A stretch of 14,569 nucleotides of DNA, from positions 1 to 14,569 of the forward strand of contig CALLYR010000590.1 in the NCBI GenBank assembly GCA_937859005.1, given 5' to 3'. Origin of the DNA: an uncultured Paracoccus sp. GTDB lineage: Bacteria > Pseudomonadota > Alphaproteobacteria > Rhodobacterales > Rhodobacteraceae. Shown here in pieces: positions 1 through 5,003 of the stretch (positions are counted from its first letter, which is position 1; each line of letters begins with the position of its first letter). A program made the position numbers and the translations under genes. The notes beneath the pieces are model-generated. The model was not told the origin of the DNA. It did no database searches and worked only from the letters and a program-made list of their open reading frames with translations.

Positions 1-254
1 CCCGCCTCTCCTACCCAGGTGATCAGCGTGCCGGTGCGCGCGGCAAGCGCAATGGCTGCGTGGGAAATGCGCGCCCCCGGTTCCAGCATGACGCCGGCCA
101 GCCCGCCTACGGGGATCTGCGTCCGGGTGCCGTCGGCATTGACAGCGACAAAGGCCCCGTCGGCCACGTCAAGCTGCGCGCGTTCCACGAAGACAAGGGA
201 CGAGCGGTCCTTGATGGGAATGGGTCGTGGCGGAGGCAGACCCGGCAGGCTCAT
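1..254 (-). CDS. cas1: Cas1 (type I-E), N-terminal part, cut by window edge
   Basis: Cas1 is the metal-dependent integrase that, with Cas2, inserts new spacers into the CRISPR array. Only the first 84 or so codons lie in the window; the gene continues past position 1. The visible protein begins MSLPGLPPPRPIPIKDRSSL and contains IPVGGLAGVMLEPGARISHA and GTLITWVGEAG, the conserved N-terminal beta-domain of Cas1e (compare PIPIKDR, IPVG...MLEPGTR.SHAA and WVGEAG in the family). The catalytic Glu/His residues are in the missing C-terminal half, so activity cannot be judged. The start ATG at 254-252 overlaps the cas6e stop as ATGA, implying translational coupling. cas2 and the array are expected beyond the left edge. 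The family call rests on recognised motifs, not a search. Confidence 0.93.
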   Translation of the reverse strand, partial: MSLPGLPPPRPIPIKDRSSLVFVERAQLDVADGAFVAVNADGTRTQIPVGGLAGVMLEPGARISHAAIALAARTGTLITWVGEA

Positions 255-958
255 GCAGGACGCGCCCGGCGGATCATCATCAGCCCGTGGCCAAAGGACT
301 TGGCGCGCCCGAAGCCCTGCGCCACACGGTCGAGAAACAGGGCGGGGTCGTCCACGCGGATCACCCCCGACAGGTCGAGAACGCCGAACTGCGGCTGTCC
401 CTTGCGCGGGCCGCGATGCTGCGGCAGGGCGACGACCGAGTAATCGGCGACCTCGGCCTGTTCGACGGTGAAACCTGCGCGGATGCCCTGACCTTCCAGC
501 CAGGCACGGCCCGCGGTTTCGGCAGCGGCCATGCGCGCCTCGGCCCGCGCGCCTGGGGGTAGGTCGCGGATGGCGTGCATGACCACGTCATCATGCTTGC
601 GCCGTTCCTTGCCCGATGCCGTCGTCTCGTCCGTCTTGCGGGTGCGGGTGGCATTGGCGCGCAGCACGAAATCCAGCCGGTCGCCGGGCGCAAGGGCAGG
701 GGTAAAAGCCTTGACCTCGGGCCGATCGAAAAAGGGCGATTGCCCCGGCCTGCGGCGCGACAGGACGAAGAAGCGGCCGTTCCCTTCCGCCCGCCACAGG
801 AAATCGCGCGGAGCGTCGGGATCGCCCGCGAAGGCCGACCACAGCAGGCGGTGATGGGCATCCTGCGCATGGCCGCGTTCCTCGGGGTCGATCAGACGTT
901 TCAGCGCATCGACCGACGGCGCGCGGGACAGCGTCAGGCGGGACAGATACAGGCTCAT
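251..958 (-). CDS. cas6e: Cas6e (CasE/Cse3) crRNA-processing endoribonuclease
   Basis: Cas6e cuts pre-crRNA at the 3' base of the repeat hairpin and stays bound to the crRNA 3' handle in Cascade. The 235-aa protein has the family N-terminus MSLYLSRLTLSRA, a conserved HRLLW block (His36, aligning with the catalytic His20 of the E. coli HQGLW block), the DFLWR motif, and the C-terminal glycine-rich RNA-binding loop GFGRAKSFGHGL. It is slightly longer than E. coli CasE (about 200 aa). I chose the ATG at 958 over an upstream in-frame start at 1009 because family similarity begins here and it gives the ATGA overlap with the cas5e stop. It also overlaps the cas1 start by ATGA. Confidence 0.95.
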   Translation of the reverse strand: MSLYLSRLTLSRAPSVDALKRLIDPEERGHAQDAHHRLLWSAFAGDPDAPRDFLWRAEGNGRFFVLSRRRPGQSPFFDRPEVKAFTPALAPGDRLDFVLRANATRTRKTDETTASGKERRKHDDVVMHAIRDLPPGARAEARMAAAETAGRAWLEGQGIRAGFTVEQAEVADYSVVALPQHRGPRKGQPQFGVLDLSGVIRVDDPALFLDRVAQGFGRAKSFGHGLMMIRRARPA

Positions 959-1635
959 GCAGACCTCGGCGGGTGGGTGACATGGACCTCGCGGCTGGAA
1001 AAGTGCCACAGCCGGCGGTCCAGCGGCACGTCATTGCGGCGTTCGACCCGCGCATCGCGCGACGGGCTGTCGGAATAAATGGCAAAGGGCGGCGGTGCGG
1101 GCCGGAAGTCCGGCATCTGCGCGGCGGCCAAAGCGGTTGCGGCATCGTCAGCCTGCACCAGGCGGGGCGCGGGCGGCACCGACAGCGGGCAGGACTTGCG
1201 TCCCAGATACAGCGTGAAGACAGGGCGCAGCAATGCGTCGTGAAAGGATGCCATGTCCAGCCCCCAGACGGCGACCGCATACAGCACGCCGCAGCGGTAA
1301 TCGCGCTGTGTCAGCGTGGTGTTGACCGCCCGTCCCGCCGTGCGCAGGGCGGCGGGGCGGCTGTCGGGGCGCCTGGCCGCCGCCGTGGGAACGGTCTGCA
1401 CCGTATGGTAATCCCGCAGTGGCTGGCCGATGTCGTGCACGGCCACGGCGATGCGCAAGGGCGCCAGCGCTGCCTGTCTCTCGGCATCGTCGCGGCGGAT
1501 GCCGCGCGCCGCGGCCAGCAGGCCGAGGATCGCCGACCGGCCCGGCCAAGTCAGCGTGCCGCGCCGCTCGTGTCCTGCCAGATCGCCGTTCGCGGCCAAG
1601 GTGGCTGCAAGCGTGAAGACCAGATGCTCAGGCAT
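955..1635 (-). CDS. cas5e: Cas5e (CasD) Cascade subunit
   Basis: Cas5e caps the 5' handle of the crRNA in Cascade and contacts Cse1. The 226-aa product shows the family pattern: an N-terminal beta strand EHLVFTLAATLA, then GDLAGHERRGTLTWPGRSA followed by ILGLLAAARGIRRDD (the PSKSALLGLLAAALGI-type block). Later come DYRCGVLYAVAVWG, LRPVFTLYLGRKSCPLS and the C-terminal RNDVPLDRRLWHFSSREVHV. The usual SWG near the N-terminus is replaced by ANGD. The start ATG at 1635 overlaps the cas7e stop by 8 nt. The longer reading frame from 1737 lies inside cas7e and has no family similarity. The 3' end overlaps the cas6e ATG as ATGA. Confidence 0.94.
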   Translation of the reverse strand: MPEHLVFTLAATLAANGDLAGHERRGTLTWPGRSAILGLLAAARGIRRDDAERQAALAPLRIAVAVHDIGQPLRDYHTVQTVPTAAARRPDSRPAALRTAGRAVNTTLTQRDYRCGVLYAVAVWGLDMASFHDALLRPVFTLYLGRKSCPLSVPPAPRLVQADDAATALAAAQMPDFRPAPPPFAIYSDSPSRDARVERRNDVPLDRRLWHFSSREVHVTHPPRSA

Positions 1636-2707
1636 CCTGGCGCTCCAACGCGGAAGCGGCGAAATCCTCGACGGCCGCCAGGGTGCCCTGTCCTTTCGGC
1701 ACATCCATGACCTCGGTCGCCTCGGCCGCCGGCCCATAGGCGCGGTCGATATCGGCGGCGGTCCTTTCCAGGGCCTCGACCGAGGCCCGGAACAGATCGG
1801 CCCCGCCCACCGGCGCGAAGAACGCCCCCGTCAGATCGCGGGGCGCCGCGCTGCCGATCTCGGCCCGCAGATAGCCCGCGCGCGGCCGATGGGCGTGGCT
1901 GTTCTGCTTGCCCGAGGGGGTGGCCGTGGCAATGGCCCGCACCAGTGACCGCAGCCCGCGTACGGCAAGCTCCCGGTCGCCGCCCAGGTTTTCCACCAGC
2001 AGATCGCAGTTCACGCAGGCATAGAGGTAGTAGACGCCAGATCCGAAGCCGTGTTCCCCCAGATGCGCGCCTCCGGTGTCGTCGGCCCGGGTCTTCAGGT
2101 CATCGACGGCAGTGAAGTAATCGTCCTCGGCCTGCGCACGGTGAGTGGTGATCGCATGGGCCACCTGCACGGCGGCGTCGCGGTTGAAGTCGGGGTTGTC
2201 GGCCAGCATCCGCCCGAACATGGCGATGTCCACGGCGCCGTCGGCCGTGCGCAGCACATTCTTTGCCAGTTCCTTGTCCGCAGGCAGCGCCTCGCCCGCT
2301 AGCGCCCTGTCGGCCAGTTCCAGCGCAAAGGCGCGTTCCTCGGGCGAGATGAAGGCCAGGGTGGTGCCCTGGATCGCGTCGGGGCGCTTCTTGTCCTGCG
2401 GCTCGATCTTGCCGAAGACTTTGGCGATCTCCTCGGCCCTGGCGCGGGCCTGTGCTGCCTCCATGCCCCCCACCGTCAGGTGATCCAGGATTACCTTGAC
2501 CATCAGCTTGGTCCGCTGCCCCATGTGCCCGGCCAGACCCTGCCGGAACGGCTCGGACAGGCGCAGGGCACGCTTGATGGACTGGCTGGACAGGCGCAGC
2601 CTCGGGGCGCCGCCGACATTGGCCTGCTTGGGGCGGCCCTGATCGTCGCGGTTGGGGTTCGACGGCGGATAGGCGGTCAGCAGGTGCAGTTGCAGAAAGG
2701 TCGTCAT
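1628..2707 (-). CDS. cas7e: Cas7e (CasC/Cse4) Cascade backbone subunit
   Basis: Cas7e is the six-copy backbone protein that coats the crRNA spacer and kinks it at regular intervals. The 359-aa product carries the hallmark N-terminus FLQLHLLTAYPPSNPNRDDQ with RPKQANVGGAPRLRLSSQSIKRALR (residues 25-49). It also has DIAMFGRMLAD (160-170), the EDDYFTAVDDL block (194-204), and a C-terminal PSGKQNSHAHR stretch typical of the family. Length is normal for the family (about 350-380 aa). The ATG at 2707-2705 forms an ATGA overlap with the cse2 stop, which decides against the longer frame from 2854. It lies in the Cascade operon and is co-translated with its neighbours. Confidence 0.96.
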   Translation of the reverse strand: MTTFLQLHLLTAYPPSNPNRDDQGRPKQANVGGAPRLRLSSQSIKRALRLSEPFRQGLAGHMGQRTKLMVKVILDHLTVGGMEAAQARARAEEIAKVFGKIEPQDKKRPDAIQGTTLAFISPEERAFALELADRALAGEALPADKELAKNVLRTADGAVDIAMFGRMLADNPDFNRDAAVQVAHAITTHRAQAEDDYFTAVDDLKTRADDTGGAHLGEHGFGSGVYYLYACVNCDLLVENLGGDRELAVRGLRSLVRAIATATPSGKQNSHAHRPRAGYLRAEIGSAAPRDLTGAFFAPVGGADLFRASVEALERTAADIDRAYGPAAEATEVMDVPKGQGTLAAVEDFAASALERQDA

Positions 2708-3225
2708 TGCGAAACATCCTCGGGTGCAGCCCCAGTCGCGGCGGCCGCGCGCGAGGCATTGAAATAGTCGAAATACCAGTTGCGGCGGATCGCCTCGCCC
2801 CGATCCGGATCGTCCCAGTCCAGCACGTCGCGTCCCAGCAGGGCGACGTTGCACCCCCCGTCGGTCAGGTCGATGGCGCGGCGCAGGGCGCGGGGCAGTT
2901 CGTCCCCCTGCGATCTCGCCAGCCGTTCGAAGCGTGGGCGCGACATGGCGGGCGGATCGCCGCTGCCAAGGATGCGCGCAAGGCTGCGGGGATCGTTGCG
3001 TTCGACGTGGGCCAGCACCTGAACCACGCGGATCAGTGCGTCGGCCCGGTAACGCAGCCAGGGCGCATGCGCCACAAGATCGTGCACCTGCGGCTGGGCC
3101 AACACCTCAAGGGCGTCCGCCCGCCGCAACCGGGCACGCAGGGCACGGGCGGCACCGCTGTCCTCGGCAGGCCGCAGCGCCTGACGCCACCAGCCCGACA
3201 GGGTCTTTCCAACGTCTTCCTTCAT
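2704..3225 (-). CDS. cse2: Cse2 (CasB/Cas11e) Cascade small subunit
   Basis: Cse2 forms a dimer along the belly of Cascade and stabilises the R-loop and displaced DNA strand. The 173-aa, arginine-rich, largely helical product starts MKEDVGKTLSGWWRQALRPAEDSGAARALR, which matches the family opening (WW..L....G.RA.LRR). Its end has the YFDYFNAS motif and a basic stretch (ALRRAIDLTDGG). Length matches the usual 160-200 aa. Both ends overlap neighbours as ATGA (cse1 stop/cse2 start, cse2 stop/cas7e start), a sign of stoichiometric coupled translation. Confidence 0.92.
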   Translation of the reverse strand: MKEDVGKTLSGWWRQALRPAEDSGAARALRARLRRADALEVLAQPQVHDLVAHAPWLRYRADALIRVVQVLAHVERNDPRSLARILGSGDPPAMSRPRFERLARSQGDELPRALRRAIDLTDGGCNVALLGRDVLDWDDPDRGEAIRRNWYFDYFNASRAAAATGAAPEDVSQ

Positions 3226-4673
3226 GCCGCCCTCGCCTTCGTCTCGATCCCCAATTCGCCGAACAGCTTCGTGCCGCTCTTGCCCTGCCCCCGAAACATC
3301 GCGATCAGCAGGCTGCGTTCGCGCAGGATCTTCTCGACCTCGTGGACGGGCCTCGAAGGCAGCCCCGGCATCGCCGCATCGTCAAAGATGTCCAGGGCGG
3401 CGCGCTGCATCTCGGCCAGCCAGCGAGCGGGGGTATCGTCGTGATCGGCCCGCCCCGCCAGCCGTTCGAAAGGCCCCTGCGTGCGCAGGAAGAACTCCTC
3501 GCGCAGCGCCTCCAGCGCGGTGCCTCCGCCCGCAAGCGGCTTCAGGGCGTTCCGCAGCGCCAGGGCGCAGATCTCGGTTGCGGCGATCATCTGCCGGATC
3601 CGGTCCAGCGCCTCGCCGTCCGGGATCAGCGGCTGCCGCGACAGCGTGAAATCGCGAGGTTTCATGTTGTCCATGGCCCAGCCCGCGACGATGACCTGCG
3701 CGCCTTCGGTGCTGCAGGTGCGGTCGGCATACCCGGTCAGCGCCGCGGCCTGCCGGCGCAGGTCGCTGGCCGAGGCGGCGTTGATGCCCAGCCAGTTGCG
3801 ATAACCGAAGGCCCCCGCGCGCGGATGCTGGGATAGCAGTTCCGCACCTTCCTTGGCGCGATAGTGCGGCGTCAGCGGATGTTCCCAGCCCGCGTAATTC
3901 GCGCCATAGGGTTTCTGCACGACCCCCGTGACCTGATCACCCTCGAAGATCAGCCGCAGACGACGGGGCATTCCGAAGAACGCCTCGGCCAGATTGCCGT
4001 CCTCGGGCGGATAGGTCAGGCCATCGCCGCAGGGCTTCTTCCTCATCCAAGGCAGCACCTCCGGTCCCTGTGGGCGGCCCAGGGGGACATTAGCCCAGAC
4101 CAGTGGCCACAACCCGCGTTCGGGCGGTTCGACCAGCGTCACCATCGGGCCCCCGCCGCGCATTGAGGTGCGGTTGCCCGCGCCGCCGGCCGGGGCTTGC
4201 GACTGCAACGTGTAAAGCGCCATCGCCGCCAGCGCGGGATCGAGGCGTGGATAGCGTCCGCGCCGCACCATCAGGTCGGCATTGTTGCGCGCGGTGTTGC
4301 CGCCCGCCGAGTCGATGAACAGCATGTCGGGGCTGTTGACCTCGGTCTTGGCATTGGCGGCCTCGAACCGTTCGTGATCTTGCAGAAACCGCAGCCCTTC
4401 GCCGCCGAGATTGAAGGCCGGCGCCAAGGGTGCCAAAGCCGCCCGCAGCCGGTCGGGATCGGGGTGGCGGCCGGCCCAGTCCTCGACCTCCTCGACCGGA
4501 TCGGCCAGATACACCAGCCCGATCAGCAGTTCGAGGCAGGCGATGTTCAGGTCGGCACGCGGCCAGTCGGGGAACAGCACGTCGGGTTCGGCGATCTGGT
4601 CGGGGCAGATGATGCGGCGGCCGGTCGTGCAGGAGACGGGAATCCAGGCATCGGAAATGAGGTTGAGAGGCAT
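3222..4673 (-). CDS. cse1: Cse1 (CasA/Cas8e) Cascade large subunit
   Basis: Cse1 recognises the PAM, starts R-loop formation and recruits Cas3. The 483-aa protein opens with MPLNLISDAWIPVSC (the LL.D.WIPV signature), then DLNIACLELLIGLVYLA (41-57) and DHERFEAANAKTEVNSPDMLF (99-119). The glycine-rich TSMRGGGPMVTLV block at 169-181 corresponds to the SGLRGGTPVTTFV region of E. coli CasA. The CxxC cysteines present in some homologues are not seen. A Shine-Dalgarno GGAG lies 9 nt before the ATG. It is the first gene of the tightly overlapping Cascade block and is preceded by an unusual 330-nt structured leader separating it from cas3, so it probably has its own promoter and regulation. Confidence 0.95.
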   Translation of the reverse strand: MPLNLISDAWIPVSCTTGRRIICPDQIAEPDVLFPDWPRADLNIACLELLIGLVYLADPVEEVEDWAGRHPDPDRLRAALAPLAPAFNLGGEGLRFLQDHERFEAANAKTEVNSPDMLFIDSAGGNTARNNADLMVRRGRYPRLDPALAAMALYTLQSQAPAGGAGNRTSMRGGGPMVTLVEPPERGLWPLVWANVPLGRPQGPEVLPWMRKKPCGDGLTYPPEDGNLAEAFFGMPRRLRLIFEGDQVTGVVQKPYGANYAGWEHPLTPHYRAKEGAELLSQHPRAGAFGYRNWLGINAASASDLRRQAAALTGYADRTCSTEGAQVIVAGWAMDNMKPRDFTLSRQPLIPDGEALDRIRQMIAATEICALALRNALKPLAGGGTALEALREEFFLRTQGPFERLAGRADHDDTPARWLAEMQRAALDIFDDAAMPGLPSRPVHEVEKILRERSLLIAMFRGQGKSGTKLFGELGIETKARAA

Positions 4674-4700
4674 CAGGCAAACTCCATAAACGTGAAGTTT

Positions 4701-4724
4701 GGTCCGCGCTGTAAAGCGCGGACC
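4701..4724. other. Perfect 10-bp hairpin upstream of cse1
   Basis: GGTCCGCGCT, a 4-nt loop, then AGCGCGGACC form a perfect inverted repeat ending 28 nt before the cse1 start codon and about 15 nt from its GGAG ribosome binding site. No U-run follows on either strand, so it is not a classical terminator. In the cse1 mRNA it would fold next to the ribosome binding site and could protect the transcript or modulate initiation. Confidence 0.5.
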
Positions 4725-4727
4725 TTG

Positions 4728-4773
4728 CCCTCATCGGAATAAAAGCCTACATATTGGCCTGTCCGAATGAGGG
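4728..4773. promoter_or_regulatory. Inverted GATGAGGG motif pair, possible operator
   Basis: CCCTCATCGGA (4728-4738) and TCCGAATGAGGG (4762-4773) are inverted copies separated by 23 nt. A third copy, CCCGATGAGGG, lies at 4989-4999. The 4751-4773 and 4978-4999 copies share more than the core: both read ATA, two variable bases, GGCC, three variable bases, CC, then ATGAGGG after one or two variable bases. The pair could be a binding site for a dimeric regulator or an RNA stem in the cse1 leader. Confidence 0.4.
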
Positions 4774-4774
4774 A

Positions 4775-4795
4775 TCAGATGGGTATTTTCAGCAT
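4775..4795 (-). CDS. Six-codon mini-ORF (MLKIPI) in the cse1 leader
   Basis: On the minus strand AGAGG is followed 8 nt later by ATG CTG AAA ATA CCC ATC TGA. The spacing is right for translation initiation. The ORF carries an ATA codon, which is rare in high-GC alphaproteobacteria. It lies between the hairpin at 4851-4874 and that at 4701-4724. Possible roles are a leader peptide controlling cse1 expression or a tRNA-sequestering mini-ORF like the CreT toxins known from other CRISPR loci. It may equally be chance, as an ORF this short is weak evidence. Confidence 0.25.
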   Translation of the reverse strand: MLKIPI

Positions 4796-4850
4796 TTGAT
4801 CTGCCTCTCTGACCTGCTGCGCGAACAGCGGGTTTGATTTCGGCCCTACC

Positions 4851-4874
4851 AGCCCCGAGGGAAACCTCGGGGCT
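4851..4874. other. Perfect 10-bp hairpin, terminator-like
   Basis: AGCCCCGAGG, a 4-nt loop, then CCTCGGGGCT form a perfect inverted repeat. On the plus strand it is followed by TCTTC, a poor U-tract, and on the minus strand by GGTAGGG, none at all. It could act as an imperfect terminator for plus-strand transcription, as the 3' end or stability structure of a short transcript, or as an early leader hairpin of the cse1 transcript, since it sits right at the predicted start near 4873. Confidence 0.55.
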
Positions 4875-4879
4875 TCTTC

Positions 4880-4908
4880 AGCTAAGGCGCCTCGGCAGCC
4901 ATTGTCAA
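4880..4908 (-). promoter_or_regulatory. Putative promoter reading toward cse1
   Basis: On the minus strand a perfect TTGACA (4908-4903) is followed after 17 nt by TTAGCT (4885-4880), a weak -10. Transcription would begin near 4873 and run through the leader into cse1, giving a 5' UTR of about 200 nt. The -35 box lies inside the 32 nt that follow the CRISPR-like repeat, that is, in the position of a spacer. The -35 is visible; the weak -10 makes the call tentative. Confidence 0.4.
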
Positions 4909-4932
4909 CATACTTGTTCGCTTAACAGCTAG

Positions 4933-4960
4933 ATACTTATCCCCACAAGGCGGGGAACGT
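4933..4960 (-). CRISPR. Solitary degenerate type I-E CRISPR repeat
   Basis: On the minus strand this 28-mer contains GTTCCCCGC, a CTT loop, then GTGGGGATAA, ending ATAAGTAT. It matches the canonical I-E repeat (GAGTTCCCCGC...GCGGGGATAAACCG) through the Cas6e stem: CCCCGC (4955-4950) pairs with GTGGGG (4946-4941), including one G-T wobble. The 5'-handle-like ATAAGTAT replaces ATAAACCG. The loop is 3 nt rather than 4, so it is one base shorter than a standard repeat. It is oriented like the cas genes. I found no second clear repeat 30-40 nt downstream, so this is not an ordinary array; it is either a relic or a mini-CRISPR with a degenerate second half. Confidence 0.7.
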
Positions 4961-5003
4961 GTTCGCCCTACGGCAAGATACGGGCCATCCCGATGAGGGA
5001 ACC

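Larger units (their letters stand above)
4674..5003 (-). promoter_or_regulatory. Structured cas3-cse1 intergenic region
   Basis: This 330-nt gap is unusual in an operon whose other cas genes overlap. Read on the minus strand from the cas3 stop toward cse1 it holds, in order: a TCCC-GATGAGGG motif copy, a solitary degenerate I-E CRISPR repeat, a TTGACA promoter-like element, and a perfect 10-bp hairpin. After these come a Shine-Dalgarno plus six-codon ORF, an inverted pair of the GATGAGGG motif, and a second perfect 10-bp hairpin just upstream of the cse1 ribosome binding site. No protein of normal size is encoded. All elements are visible in the sequence; a regulatory or small-RNA role is inferred. 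Confidence 0.7.

Noticed and set aside
4767..4799. Ten-codon plus-strand ORF (MRDQMGIFSI) in the cas3-cse1 gap
   Set aside because: It has no ribosome binding site and lies opposite the direction of all neighbouring genes.
4875..4932. Second CRISPR repeat completing an ordinary array next to 4933-4960
   Set aside because: No stem resembling CCCCGC/GTGGGG is found 30-40 nt downstream. GCTGCCGAGGCGCC at the expected place pairs poorly, and the next hairpin is 58 nt away.
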